Assembly: GCA_963782045.1 (NCBI GenBank)
Contig: CAWAIR010000037.1
Span: 124,001 to 188,000, forward strand
Length of the DNA stretch: 64,000 nucleotides
Direction: 5' to 3'
From: CAVSRC01 sp963782045
GTDB lineage: Bacteria > Pseudomonadota > Alphaproteobacteria > Rhizobiales > Kaistiaceae
In this document: in pieces, positions 32,415 to 41,893 of the stretch
Layout of the letters: every line of letters starts with the position of its first letter
Position numbering within the stretch: position 1 is the first letter of the stretch
Notes under the pieces: generated by a model
What the model was told of the DNA's origin: nothing
Database searches by the model: none
What the model saw: the letters and a program-made list of their open reading frames with translations, nothing else
Translations under genes and position numbers: made by a program

Positions 32415-32963
32415 ATGCCGGAAGCAAGCGTTCTCGCGCAGGTGGTTGGCGGCGTCGGATTCGGGCTTCTGGTTCTGTCGACCTTCGCCCGCGCCCGCCT
32501 GCGCTTCCTGCTCATCGACATCGCGGGGCTGGTCCCGGTCATCGCCCACTATGTGATCCTGGCCGCGCCGGTGGGGGCGGCGCTCTCGGCGTTCTACATG
32601 CTCTCGGACGTCGTCGCGGCCTTCTCCGAACGGCGCGCGGCGCGCGTCGCCTTCTGGCTTTTCTATCCGCTCGCCGTGGCCATCGGCTGGGTCTTCTGGG
32701 CCGGCCCCGCCGACCTGCTCGCCATCGTCGGCACGGTGCTGGCGGTCGCCGCCCGGCATCAACGGTCGGTGTGGCGCATCCAGGCCCTGATCCTGGTCAG
32801 CACGATCGGCTGGGGAACCTACGGCCTGCTGGTCGGCTCCGTCGTGCAGGTGGCCTTCTCGATGATCTATGGCGTGGCAGCGCTCGCCAATGCGGTGCGC
32901 TTCTTCCGCCAGCAGTCGCCGAGCCCGGCAGCCGAGCCTGGTCAGCTCCCCGCGACCCGGTAG
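32415..32963 (+). CDS. YgjV-like membrane protein
   Basis: 182 residues with about five TM segments (VGGVGFGLLVLSTFA, IAGLVPVIAHYVILAAPVGAAL, VAFWLFYPLAVAIGWVFWAG, ALILVSTIGWGTYGLLVG, VAFSMIYGVAALANAV). The segment order resembles the Imp-YgjV family, whose role is unknown. The ATG at 32415 lacks a strong ribosome-binding site. It overlaps the next gene convergently by 22 bp. Confidence 0.7.
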   Translation: MPEASVLAQVVGGVGFGLLVLSTFARARLRFLLIDIAGLVPVIAHYVILAAPVGAALSAFYMLSDVVAAFSERRAARVAFWLFYPLAVAIGWVFWAGPADLLAIVGTVLAVAARHQRSVWRIQALILVSTIGWGTYGLLVGSVVQVAFSMIYGVAALANAVRFFRQQSPSPAAEPGQLPATR

Positions 32964-33670
32964 TGATAGGCCGCCAGCCGGCGGTAGCCGATGCCGCGAT
33001 AGAGCGCGACGGCTCCGGCATTGTCGTCCACCACCGAGAGCACGAGCCGGCGCACGCCCTCTGCCGCCGCCCACGCCTCGGCTGCGCGCATGATCGCCAG
33101 CGCCACGCCCTGCCGGCGGAAAGCCGGAAACGTCAGGACACAGTCAACCGCGGCGTCCTCGCCCGCCCGGCCGACGAGGGCGACACCGGCGGGCACGCCC
33201 TCGCGGCGGCACAGGATGAAACCGTGCCGCTCCGGGAGCTTCGCCAGGATCAGCGGCAGCTCCGCCGCCTTGTCCGCCGGCTGCTGGGCGCGGTAGAGGT
33301 CCAGCCATGCTGCCACCGGCCCGTCGGCCACCGACACGTCGGGCGGCATGGCCCCACCGGCCACCGCCTTGACCATATCCGAGCAGTCGAGCTCCCGCCG
33401 GTAGCCGCGCGCGGCAAGCTCCGCGTCGAGGCCGGCAGGCCCGGCGATATCCAGCATCTGAAAACGTGGCTGCAGACGGCGCTCGCGATAGAAGGCCTCG
33501 GCCCGTTCGATCGCGGCCGGAAGGTCGCCGGCGAACGGCCCCGTCCACACCGAGTTGACGCGGTTGTAGCCGCCGCGCCCGGCCCTCAGAATCCAGCCGT
33601 CGCATTCGGCGGCTTCCGGCGCCGGCCACGCATCGCGTAGGCAGATCTGCGCCGCAAGCTGGCCATCCAC
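32942..33670 (-). CDS. GNAT family N-acetyltransferase
   Basis: 242 residues. The C-terminal GNAT domain carries the acetyl-CoA loop FPAFRRQGVALAIMRAA and the following SVVDDNAGAVALYRGIGY. The N-terminal half is a degenerate GNAT-like fold with a proline-rich entry. The GTG at 33670, 8 bp after the smpB stop, is the best start. Substrate unknown. Confidence 0.8.
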   Translation of the reverse strand: MDGQLAAQICLRDAWPAPEAAECDGWILRAGRGGYNRVNSVWTGPFAGDLPAAIERAEAFYRERRLQPRFQMLDIAGPAGLDAELAARGYRRELDCSDMVKAVAGGAMPPDVSVADGPVAAWLDLYRAQQPADKAAELPLILAKLPERHGFILCRREGVPAGVALVGRAGEDAAVDCVLTFPAFRRQGVALAIMRAAEAWAAAEGVRRLVLSVVDDNAGAVALYRGIGYRRLAAYHYRVAGS

Positions 33671-33677
33671 GGAGCCT

Positions 33678-34154
33678 CTAGCCCTTATCGCGCAGCAGCC
33701 GGGCCTTCTCGCGGCCCCAGTCGCGCTTCTTGGCGGTCTCGCGCTTGTCGTGCAGCTTCTTGCCACGCGCCACCGCCAGCTCGACCTTCGCCCGCCCGCG
33801 ATCGTTGAAATAGATCTTCAGCGGCACGACGGTCATGCCCTCGCGGTCGACGGCGCCCATCAGCCGGCCGATCTCGCGCTTGTGGAGCAGCAGCTTCCGC
33901 GGCCGCCGGGTCTCGTGGTTGAAGCGGTTGGCTTGCAGGTATTCGGGGATGTAGGCGTTGTAGAGCCACATCTCGCCGTTGCGCTCGCCGGCATAGGCGT
34001 CGGCGATGCTGGAACGCCCTTCGCGCAACGACTTCACCTCGGTGCCGGCCAGCGCGATGCCGGCCTCGAAGATCTGGCCGATCTCGTAGTTGAAGCGCGC
34101 GCGCCGGTTGACCGCCGCGGTCCGGCTCGGCGCCTTGTCCTTCTTGGCCGCCAT
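33678..34154 (-). CDS. smpB: SsrA-binding protein SmpB
   Basis: 158 residues; tmRNA partner in ribosome rescue. NRRARFNYEIGQIFEAGIAL, GTEVKSLREGRSSI and YIPEYLQANRFNHETRRPRK plus the basic C-terminal tail (GKKLHDKRETAKKRDWGREK) are diagnostic. Four bases after dapA stops, so it is likely co-transcribed with it. Confidence 0.97.
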   Translation of the reverse strand: MAAKKDKAPSRTAAVNRRARFNYEIGQIFEAGIALAGTEVKSLREGRSSIADAYAGERNGEMWLYNAYIPEYLQANRFNHETRRPRKLLLHKREIGRLMGAVDREGMTVVPLKIYFNDRGRAKVELAVARGKKLHDKRETAKKRDWGREKARLLRDKG

Positions 34155-34158
34155 GGGA

Positions 34159-35034
34159 TCAGTTCGTCAGGCCGGCATGCACCATCGCGGCGCGGATCCC
34201 GGTGCGGGCGTTCTCCGTCACCGTCACCAGCGGCAGGCGCAGCTCCTCGCTCATCTTCCCGAGCAGCGAGAGCGCGTACTTGGCCCCGGCCGGGTTGGGC
34301 TCCAGGAACAGCGCCTGGTGCAGTGGCATCATGCGGTCCTGGTAGGTCAGCGCCTTGGCGAAATCGCCCGCCAGGCACGCCTCCTGGAACTCGGCCTGGG
34401 CCTTGGGCGCGACGTTCGAAGTGACCGAGATGCAGCCGTGGCCGCCGTGGGCCATCACCGCCAGCGCCGTGCCGTCCTCGCCGGAGAGCTGGTTGAACTC
34501 CGGCCCCATGGCGGCGCGCTGCAGGCTGATGCGGTCGATCTTGGTGGTGGCGTCCTTGACGCCTGCGATGTTCTTCAACTCGAACAGGCGCGCCATCGTC
34601 TCGACGCTCATGTCGATCACCGAGCGCGGCGGGATGTTGTAGATGATGATCGGAATGCCCACCGCGTCGTTGATCGCCTTGTAGTGCTGGTAGAGCCCTT
34701 CCTGGCTAGGCTTGTTGTAGTAGGGCGTCACCACCAGCAGGCCGTCCGCCCCCGCATCTTCAGCAAAGCGGGCGAGCTCGATGGCTTCGGTGGTGTTGTT
34801 GGAGCCGGCGCCGGCGATCACCGGCACGCGGCCGCCGGCGACCTCGATGCACACCTGGACGACGCGCTTGTGCTCGTCATGGCTGAGCGTCGGACTTTCG
34901 CCGGTGGTGCCGACCGGCACCAGCCCGTGTGTCCCTTCGCTGATCTGCCAGTCGACGAAGCCACGGAACGCCTCTTCGTCGAAACGGCCGTCGCGCATCG
35001 GCGTCACCAGGGCAGTGATCGAACCTGTGAACAT
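34159..35034 (-). CDS. dapA: 4-hydroxy-tetrahydrodipicolinate synthase
   Basis: 291 residues; condenses pyruvate and aspartate semialdehyde for lysine and diaminopimelate. The Schiff-base lysine is in NIAGVKDATTK, the catalytic tyrosine in IIYNIPPRS, and the GTTGESPTLSHDEH loop binds pyruvate. The order dapA-smpB is conserved in Hyphomicrobiales. Confidence 0.96.
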   Translation of the reverse strand: MFTGSITALVTPMRDGRFDEEAFRGFVDWQISEGTHGLVPVGTTGESPTLSHDEHKRVVQVCIEVAGGRVPVIAGAGSNNTTEAIELARFAEDAGADGLLVVTPYYNKPSQEGLYQHYKAINDAVGIPIIIYNIPPRSVIDMSVETMARLFELKNIAGVKDATTKIDRISLQRAAMGPEFNQLSGEDGTALAVMAHGGHGCISVTSNVAPKAQAEFQEACLAGDFAKALTYQDRMMPLHQALFLEPNPAGAKYALSLLGKMSEELRLPLVTVTENARTGIRAAMVHAGLTN

Positions 35035-35246
35035 GAAAACCCGCTTCCGGCGGCCGAATTCTGGTCAAACTCGGCGGTTTGAATATCGCGGCGACCATAG
35101 TCCCTGCCCTGTGGACGGGCAAGAATGTAGCGGTCGTCAAGCAATCGTTCACTATGGCACAATAGCCTTCTTCAGCAAGGCAATGGCCTTTCCGGCTAGA
35201 ATGCGGCCGTGACGCAGCACCGGAAGGATCACCAAAGGGCGAAACG

Positions 35247-37508
35247 ATGATGACTGCCGCAGCCGGCAGGACCGGTCACCGGTTGGCTTCCGCCATGGCG
35301 GGCGCGCTGGCGGCGCTGGCGCTGCTTGTCGTCGCCGCCGCGCCCGAGGCCCTGGCCGCCGGCAAGTCGGCCGCGGTCAACGTGCCCCTGCCCCGGCTCA
35401 AGCCGCCGCAGGCCACCGATGCGGTCCCGGTGCCGGAGCCCGCCCCCGATCCGGCCGGCGCGGCGGCCGGCAACGATCCCATCGCCGCGCTCATCGCCGG
35501 GGCCCCCGACGAGGATCGTGCCGCCGAGGACAGCGACGCCCCGCAGGCGGGCGATTCGGCGGTGGTCGACGTGCCGGTTCCCGAGCCCGCCCCGGCGGCC
35601 CCGGCGGCGCTCAATTCGGCCGGACTCAAACTGGCCCTCAAGTTCATCGACAGCGGCGATCCGGCGGCGGCGACGGTCGCCGCCCATGCCCTGCCCGACC
35701 CGGTCGACATCAAGATCGTCGACTGGCTGGTCGCCACCAGCGGCAGCGACGCCGTGCCCTCCTCGCGCATCCAGGCGGTGCGCAAGGAACTGGCCGGCTG
35801 GCCCGGCCAGGCACTGCTGCGCATCCGCTACGAGCAGGCGGTCGCGCGCGAGAAGCCGGCACCGGCGGACGTCATCCGGGCGCTCGGCGGGTCCAAGCCG
35901 ATCACCGACGGCGCCACCATCCAGCTCGCCGAGGCCTATGTCGCCACCGGCCGCCAGAAGGATGCCGCCACGCTCATCCGCAGCTTCTGGCGCAGCGAGG
36001 ATTTCTCGAAGTCCGACGAGAGCACCGTGCTTTCGGAGTTCGGCGACATGCTGACCGCCGCCGACCACAAGGCGCGCATGGACCGGCTGCTCTACAGCGG
36101 CCAGTCCGACGACGCGCTGCGCGTCGCCGCCCTTCTCGGCAAGGACCAACTGGCGCTCGCCAAGGCGGTCACCTCGACGAGCAAGCATCGCAAGTCCGCC
36201 TACAAGGAACTGACCGACCTGCCGCGATCGGTGCGCAACGACCCGCTTGCCCTCTATTCGCGCATTCAGGCGCTGCGCCGTGCCGACAAGATCGACGATG
36301 CCGCCGGCCTGCTGCTCTCCGCGCCCCGCGACGCCAACAAGCTGGTCGACCCCGATGCCTGGTGGATCGAGCGGCGACTGATCTCGCGTGCCCTCATCGA
36401 AGAGGGCAAGGCGAAGCTCGCCTATCGCATCGCCGCCGGCCACTCCGCCGAGTCGCCCGCCTACCGCGCCGAGGCCGAGTTCCACGCCGGCTGGTACGCG
36501 CTCGAGTTTCTCCACGATCCGGCGACGGCGGCCAGGCACTTCGCCGAGATCGCGGCGATCTCGACCATGCCGCTCAGCCTGTCGCGGGCCGAATACTGGA
36601 TGGGCCGCGCCGCTACCGCGGCCGGCGACAAGGCCGGCGCCGCGGCCCACTTCAAGCGCGCCGGCGCCTATCCGACGACCTTCTACGGCCAACTGGCGCT
36701 CGCCCGGCTGGGCGACACCCGGCTGCACCTGTCGCAGCCGCCCACCCCCGACGCCGCCACCCGCCAGCGCTTTGCCGGCCGCGAGCTGGTCAAGGTCATC
36801 CAGCACCTGACGGCGGCGGGCCGCACCGCATCGGTCGGGTTGTTCTACCGCCACCTCGCCGACACCCTCACCGACCCGGCAGAGATCGCGCTGCTCGCCG
36901 GCATGGCCGACAAGGACGGCGATTACCAGATCGCCCTCCAGGTCGGCAAAGTCGCCGCCGTGCGCGGCATGCCGGTGGAGACCCTCGCCTTCCCGACCGA
37001 GGCGATCCCCGCCTCGACCAGGATGCCCAAGGTGGAGAAGTCGGTCGTCTATGCCGTCGCCCGCCAGGAGAGCGCCTTCAACCCCGAGGCGATCAGTCGA
37101 GCCGGCGCCCGCGGGCTGCTGCAACTGATGCCGGCGACGGCGAAGATCGTCGCCAAATCGATCGGCCTGCCCTACTCCAAGGCCCGGCTCACCTCCGATC
37201 CGGCCTACAACGCCACGCTGGGCGCCGCCCATCTCGGCGATCTCGTCGACAATTTCGGCGGCTCCTACGTCATGACCTTCGCCGCCTACAACGCCGGCGC
37301 CAGCCGCGTCGCGCAATGGGTCAAGCAGCACGGCGACCCGCGCGACCCCAAGGTCGACGTCGTCGACTGGATCGAGATGATCCCCTTCACCGAGACGCGC
37401 AACTACGTCGAGCGCATCATGGAGAACCTGCAGGTCTACCGCGCCCGCCTGGGCGAGCCGGCGCTGGTCATCGAGGCCGACCTCAGGCGGGGCAAGTCCG
37501 CCGGTTGA
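35247..37508 (+). CDS. Soluble lytic murein transglycosylase (Slt family)
   Basis: 753 residues, periplasmic. Signal peptide in the first 38 residues (hydrophobic AGALAALALLVVAAAPEALA), then a Pro/Ala-rich linker, a long alpha-helical superhelix, and a C-terminal goose-lysozyme-like domain with the catalytic Glu in RQESAFNPEAISRAGARG. LLQLMPATAKIVAK and YNATLGAAHLGDLV complete the motif set. It cleaves the MurNAc-GlcNAc bond to 1,6-anhydro products. Two ATGs lie at 35247 and 35250. Confidence 0.92.
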   Translation: MMTAAAGRTGHRLASAMAGALAALALLVVAAAPEALAAGKSAAVNVPLPRLKPPQATDAVPVPEPAPDPAGAAAGNDPIAALIAGAPDEDRAAEDSDAPQAGDSAVVDVPVPEPAPAAPAALNSAGLKLALKFIDSGDPAAATVAAHALPDPVDIKIVDWLVATSGSDAVPSSRIQAVRKELAGWPGQALLRIRYEQAVAREKPAPADVIRALGGSKPITDGATIQLAEAYVATGRQKDAATLIRSFWRSEDFSKSDESTVLSEFGDMLTAADHKARMDRLLYSGQSDDALRVAALLGKDQLALAKAVTSTSKHRKSAYKELTDLPRSVRNDPLALYSRIQALRRADKIDDAAGLLLSAPRDANKLVDPDAWWIERRLISRALIEEGKAKLAYRIAAGHSAESPAYRAEAEFHAGWYALEFLHDPATAARHFAEIAAISTMPLSLSRAEYWMGRAATAAGDKAGAAAHFKRAGAYPTTFYGQLALARLGDTRLHLSQPPTPDAATRQRFAGRELVKVIQHLTAAGRTASVGLFYRHLADTLTDPAEIALLAGMADKDGDYQIALQVGKVAAVRGMPVETLAFPTEAIPASTRMPKVEKSVVYAVARQESAFNPEAISRAGARGLLQLMPATAKIVAKSIGLPYSKARLTSDPAYNATLGAAHLGDLVDNFGGSYVMTFAAYNAGASRVAQWVKQHGDPRDPKVDVVDWIEMIPFTETRNYVERIMENLQVYRARLGEPALVIEADLRRGKSAG

Positions 37509-37539
37509 CGGCCGGCAGGCCGCCGGCTGATATCGCGCC

Positions 37540-38577
37540 ATGGCCCGCAAGCCCCGCCCCGACCCCACTGCCGACGCCGCCGAAGAGAGCGAAGCGCCGG
37601 TTCAGCCGACGTTTCGCGAAGCGATCTACACCAGCGCCGACGGCCTCAAGCTGTCGGTGCGCGATTACGGCAGTCCGCTGTCGCCCTGGCTGCCGGTGGT
37701 GTGCCTCGCCGGCTTCACCCGCGATAGCCGCGATTTCCACGAGCTCGCCGTCCACCTTTCCACCCACCGCCACCGGCCGCGCCGGGTGGTGGCCTTCGAC
37801 TATCGCGGCCGCGGCCGCTCCGACTGGGCGAAGAGCGCTGCGACCTACAACCCGCTGACCGAGATGGACGACGTGCTCGACGGAATGGCGGCGCTGGCCA
37901 TCCCCCGCGCCGTCGTCGTCGGCACCTCGCGCGGCGGCATCATCGGGATGCTGATGGCCCTGGCCCGGCCGGCGACGGTCGCCGGGCTGGTGCTGAACGA
38001 TGTCGGCCCGGTCATTGAGGCCCAGGGGCTCGCCCGCATCAAGACCTATGTCGGCCGCATGCCGCAGCCGAACGACTGGGCCGACGCCGCCCACCTGCTG
38101 AAGCGCATTCACGGCGCCAGCTTTCCGACCTGGCGCGACGTCGATTGGGACTACTACGCCCGCCTCACCTTCAACGAAGACGAGGGGCGTCCGGCCGGCA
38201 GCTACGACCCGAAGCTGACGCAGGCCTTCGACGGCCTCGAACTCGACCAGCGGCAGCCGGCGATGTGGGAGGAGTTCCGCGCCCTCAAGACCATTCCGAT
38301 CCTGGTCATCCGCGGCGAGAACTCGGACCTCCTGTCGGCCGCCACCGTGGCCCGCATGAGCGAGGAACATCCGCGCGTCGAAACCGTCACCGTCGCCGGC
38401 GAAGGGCACGCACCGCTGTTGCGCTACGGGCAGCTTCTCGCCCGGGTTTCCGCCTTCGTCACGGCCGTCGAGGGCAACGGCCCGCCGGCCGACGCAATCA
38501 TCCCGCGCGACGAGGCGACGTTCGACCTCGACGCAGCCGCCGAGGGCGAGGCGCCGGAGGCCGAGAAAGCCGGCTAA
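37540..38577 (+). CDS. Alpha/beta hydrolase
   Basis: 345 residues. Nucleophile elbow VVVGTSRGGIIGM (Ser), acid in VIRGENSDLLS (Asp), histidine in AGEGHAPLLRYG: the full triad. The oxyanion stretch VVCLAGFTRDSRDFHEL and RGRGRSDWAK match the fold. An acidic C-terminal tail follows. Substrate unknown. Its stop overlaps the convergent HhH gene end by 4 bp. Confidence 0.88.
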   Translation: MARKPRPDPTADAAEESEAPVQPTFREAIYTSADGLKLSVRDYGSPLSPWLPVVCLAGFTRDSRDFHELAVHLSTHRHRPRRVVAFDYRGRGRSDWAKSAATYNPLTEMDDVLDGMAALAIPRAVVVGTSRGGIIGMLMALARPATVAGLVLNDVGPVIEAQGLARIKTYVGRMPQPNDWADAAHLLKRIHGASFPTWRDVDWDYYARLTFNEDEGRPAGSYDPKLTQAFDGLELDQRQPAMWEEFRALKTIPILVIRGENSDLLSAATVARMSEEHPRVETVTVAGEGHAPLLRYGQLLARVSAFVTAVEGNGPPADAIIPRDEATFDLDAAAEGEAPEAEKAG

Positions 38578-39614
38578 GGGGACGGCTTCGCCGGCTCTTC
38601 TTGCTCATCGGTGCCGGCTTTGCCACCGGCGTCGTCGACGTCGCTGGAGCGTGCCGCATCGTCGTCGCTGGCTTCCGCGCCGGTTTCGGCAATCTCAGCT
38701 TCGCTCTCCACCGAGGGCGCTTCGGCGGTTTCGGGATCGGCTTCGGCGGAGGCAATCGCGACCTCGGCGATGGCGCTATCATCTTCGCCGCCGCCAGTCT
38801 GCTCGTCGCCGCCGGCATCGTCCTCGGCGAACGGCTGGTCCACCTCCGGGCCGTTGGTGTCGTCATCCTCGGTCCCGCGCGCCAGAGCCTCCTCGAGCGC
38901 CTGCTCGCGGCGCCGCTGGCGTCGCCGGCCGGCTGACTTGACGAAGCCGGTGTCGCCGCCAGCAGCCAGCACGATCGCCTGACCGATCCAGTCGTCCCAC
39001 GCGATCCGCTCCGGAAAGGCGAGTTGTTGCGCCATCCAGCCCATCTCGGCCGGCGTCCACGCCGCGATCTGGCCAAAATGGTAGATGCCCAGGTCATTGA
39101 GGCGCTGCTCGATCCGCCGGCCGATGCCGCGAATGCGCTGCAGGTCGTCCGGCACGCCGTTGCGCGGCGCCGCCAGCCCCATCGGCCGCACCATGGCGAC
39201 CGCTTCCTCGGCATCCTCGCCGGCCTCGCTCGCCACGACGGCCGCGGACGCCTCGGCGCGATCGCCGGCCGCATCCGCACGCGGCACCGACAGGTCGGGA
39301 AGCATCGGCACGCCGCCGCCGATCAGCAGCCGGGGCTCCTGGCGGCCGGCCGCTTCGCCGCGGCCATCGTCGTCGTCCGCGTCCTCGGCGCTGCGGCGCT
39401 CGACCAGACGGCGGTATTCCGGCCGCCAGACCGGGCCGATGCCGAGCCGGCTCTTGATGCCGTCGACGACGTCGCCGACCACATCGGCGAAGTCGCCCTG
39501 GAGATTGCCGAGCGGGCCGCTGGCAATCAGCTTGTAGGCCATCGCGCCGAGCGGGCAGCCGATGGCGAAGGCCACCAGCATCAGCACCCAGACCTCGAAG
39601 AAGTGCCAGATCAC
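38574..39614 (-). CDS. Membrane-anchored protein with helix-hairpin-helix domain
   Basis: 346 residues from a GTG at 39614 that overlaps the stop of the mini-protein as GTGA. N-terminal TM (FEVWVLMLVAFAIGCPLG), a charged linker, and in the middle DLQRIRGIGRRIEQRLNDLGI followed by FGQIAAWTPAEMGWMAQQL. This is the HhH unit seen in predicted flap-endonuclease-like and L21-fusion proteins. Then comes a very acidic, low-complexity C-terminal third (many Asp/Glu/Ala). Part of a three-gene coupled set with an OmpA-family protein. Function unknown. Confidence 0.75.
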   Translation of the reverse strand: MIWHFFEVWVLMLVAFAIGCPLGAMAYKLIASGPLGNLQGDFADVVGDVVDGIKSRLGIGPVWRPEYRRLVERRSAEDADDDDGRGEAAGRQEPRLLIGGGVPMLPDLSVPRADAAGDRAEASAAVVASEAGEDAEEAVAMVRPMGLAAPRNGVPDDLQRIRGIGRRIEQRLNDLGIYHFGQIAAWTPAEMGWMAQQLAFPERIAWDDWIGQAIVLAAGGDTGFVKSAGRRRQRRREQALEEALARGTEDDDTNGPEVDQPFAEDDAGGDEQTGGGEDDSAIAEVAIASAEADPETAEAPSVESEAEIAETGAEASDDDAARSSDVDDAGGKAGTDEQEEPAKPSP

Positions 39615-39763
39615 GGCTCGTCGGGCTCCCGCTCCAGCCACGCCGTCAGATCGTCGACGGCGCGCGGATCCTGGTACCACCAGCCGACAGCGGCGCCGAT
39701 CGCCAGCATCGCCAGCAGGAACGGCCAGTAGGCCCCGATCAGGTAGAGCAACGCGGTCATCAT
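39611..39763 (-). CDS. 50-residue single-TM protein
   Basis: One hydrophobic segment (YLIGAYWPFLLAMLAIGAAV) followed by WWYQDPRAVDDLTAWLEREP. Its ATG overlaps the stop of the OmpA gene (ATGA) and its stop overlaps the GTG of the HhH gene (GTGA), so all three are translationally coupled. This fixed position supports it being real. Confidence 0.72.
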   Translation of the reverse strand: MMTALLYLIGAYWPFLLAMLAIGAAVGWWYQDPRAVDDLTAWLEREPDEP

Positions 39764-41859
39764 CCCGCCGGCTCGGTAAAGGTGAACTCGATGCGCCGAT
39801 TGGCGGCCTTGCCCGCCGCCGTGGCGTTGTCGGCGATCGGCTTGGTTTCGCCGTAGCCGACCGCCGTCAGGCGCTCGCGCTTGACGCCGGCGGCCACCAG
39901 GTACTCGAGGATGGTCTCGGCGCGCGCCTGGGTGAGGTCGCGGTTGAGCGAGGCCGAGCCGTCGGAATCGCTGTGCGCGCCCACCTCGACGCCGGCCTGC
40001 GGGCAGCGGTCGATCACCGCCGAGGCGCGGTCGAGGATGCCCTCGCTGTCCTCGGTGAGGGCCGCCTTGCCGCCGTCGAAGCCGATGCCGCCGATCTTGA
40101 GTACGGACTGCATCAGATCGCGGCACTGGTCGGCGGTCACCGGCTGGTCGCCCTGCCGGGACGCGATGGCGTCGGCATTGAGCTTGAATCCGTCCGGCAG
40201 ACCCGACTTCAACTCGTCGGTGATTTCGCCGGCCGCGGCGGGATAATAGGTGTAGCCGGCGACGGTCATGGCGTCGTCGACCACCGAGGCTTGGCCTCCC
40301 GACAGCCGGCTCAGCGCCTGCACCACCGCCTCTGCGGCCGCGGCAAAGCCGTCGGGCTCGCCGCTGGCGTAGACGAGCTGGTCATCTACCGCGGCCGAGC
40401 CGAACTTGCGATGGGCTGCTTCCAGCAGCCGCTGGCGTTCGACGGGGCTGGCGATGTTACCACTGAGCACGATGCCGGCACCGCGCCGCTCGGCGGCGAA
40501 GCGGTAGGGCGAGGCCCGCGGCGGCACGATGTCGGCCTGCTTGAGGGCGAGGCTCGCCGGCAGGGTATGGGCGTTGGCCGCGGCCAGTGCGACGAAGGCA
40601 TCCGAACTCGCCGCCTCGCCGGTGATGGAATAGGTCCTGTCGCCGAGCGCGACCGAACCGCTGGTCAGTTCGGCGAGCTGGCCGAGAGCGAACTTGATGC
40701 CCCCCAGCCAGTCCATGCGCGGCTCGCCGGCGGCGACGCGGACCTGCTCGTCGATGGCGTCGCCGGCGAACAACGACTGCGCCAGCGCGGTGATCTGCAT
40801 CCGGTCCTGCGGGTCGGGAACGTAGCCGGTGAGCACCACACGGCCGGCGGTGCGCTCGGCCTTCCAGAAATAGGGCGATACCGTCGCCGGCTGGATTTCG
40901 ATGTCGATCACCTGCATCCCCTCGGGCAGCGCGCCGCCGAGAGCAGCGATGGCGGCCTCGTAATCGTCGACCGACCTGGCGGCGCCGGCGACGTCGAGCT
41001 TGAGCCCGTCAAGCGTCACGCCACCCCGGTTGAGCCGGTCGAGCGTCTTGACGGCGAATGCCGCGGCATCGGCAAACCCGGACGGATCGCCGGAAGCGAT
41101 GGCCGAGCGATCGTCGACCGGCACGCCGGGGAGCGTCGCCTTGACGTCCGCCACCAGCGATTCGCGCACCATATCATTGGGGACGAAGCCGGCTATCACG
41201 ACCGATGAACCGTCGTAGTTCGCCGACCACACGAACGGGTCGGCGCGCGCCGGCTGGACCTCGGCCGGTCCCATCGCCAGCCCCGGCGGAACCTGCGCGT
41301 CGAGCGCCAGCCGCGTCGCCGCATAGGCGGCGGCGTCGCGCGCCACGCCCTGCACGGTGAGCGTCGAGTTGGTTAGCGTTATGTGCCCTTCGGCAAGATC
41401 GGCAAGGCGCTGGAGCGCGAAGGCGACCGCGGCGCCGAAGACGCCCGGCGCGCCGCGCGCCGGTACCATCTGGTCGACGATCTCGGCCTGCGGCAGGGCC
41501 CGACGGGTTGCCGCCAGCAGCGATGCGCGCGCGCCCTCCGAAGGCACCGAACCCGCCAGCGTCACCTTGCGGCCCGCGCGGCGGGCATTCCACACATAGG
41601 GCGAGGCGATGGGGAGCAGGCTGGTGCGGTCGGTGACGGAATGGACGCCGGGAACCGTCGCGGCCAGGCGGAGCGCCGCCTGCTGCGATTCGGGCGTCGG
41701 CGCGGTGCCCCTGACGGTGATGTCCCGTGCCGAAGCGTCGGCGGTCGCCCAGGCCTGTCCCTTGGCGGAAAGGTCGGCGTTGACTGCATCAGCCAGTTCA
41801 TGCCCGATCGATCCGCTCCTGACGATAACGGCGATCAGGGCCACCAGGATCGTGATCAC
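39760..41859 (-). CDS. OmpA-family protein with four tandem BON-like repeats
   Basis: 699 residues from a GTG at 41859. An N-terminal TM (VITILVALIAVIV) is followed by four about 150-residue repeats, each opening with a PYxW/PFxW/PYxF motif (SPYVWNARRAGRKVTLAGSV, DPFVWSANYDGSSVVIAGFV, SPYFWKAERTAGRVVLTGYV, SPYRFAAERRGAGIVLSGNI). The C-terminal OmpA domain binds peptidoglycan (AGVEVGAHSDSDGSASLN, LSQARAE-type helix). The organisation resembles mycobacterial ArfA. The real start may be the ATG at 41893 (MNWQRW) if one extra A near 41873 is removed. Confidence 0.82.
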   Translation of the reverse strand: MITILVALIAVIVRSGSIGHELADAVNADLSAKGQAWATADASARDITVRGTAPTPESQQAALRLAATVPGVHSVTDRTSLLPIASPYVWNARRAGRKVTLAGSVPSEGARASLLAATRRALPQAEIVDQMVPARGAPGVFGAAVAFALQRLADLAEGHITLTNSTLTVQGVARDAAAYAATRLALDAQVPPGLAMGPAEVQPARADPFVWSANYDGSSVVIAGFVPNDMVRESLVADVKATLPGVPVDDRSAIASGDPSGFADAAAFAVKTLDRLNRGGVTLDGLKLDVAGAARSVDDYEAAIAALGGALPEGMQVIDIEIQPATVSPYFWKAERTAGRVVLTGYVPDPQDRMQITALAQSLFAGDAIDEQVRVAAGEPRMDWLGGIKFALGQLAELTSGSVALGDRTYSITGEAASSDAFVALAAANAHTLPASLALKQADIVPPRASPYRFAAERRGAGIVLSGNIASPVERQRLLEAAHRKFGSAAVDDQLVYASGEPDGFAAAAEAVVQALSRLSGGQASVVDDAMTVAGYTYYPAAAGEITDELKSGLPDGFKLNADAIASRQGDQPVTADQCRDLMQSVLKIGGIGFDGGKAALTEDSEGILDRASAVIDRCPQAGVEVGAHSDSDGSASLNRDLTQARAETILEYLVAAGVKRERLTAVGYGETKPIADNATAAGKAANRRIEFTFTEPAG

Positions 41860-41893
41860 AAGGCCGGGGCGAATTCCACCTCTGCCAGTTCAT

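Noticed and set aside
35229..37568. 779-codon open frame on the minus strand opposite the lytic transglycosylase
   Set aside because: Antisense shadow; low-complexity translation, whereas the plus strand has signal peptide and catalytic motifs.
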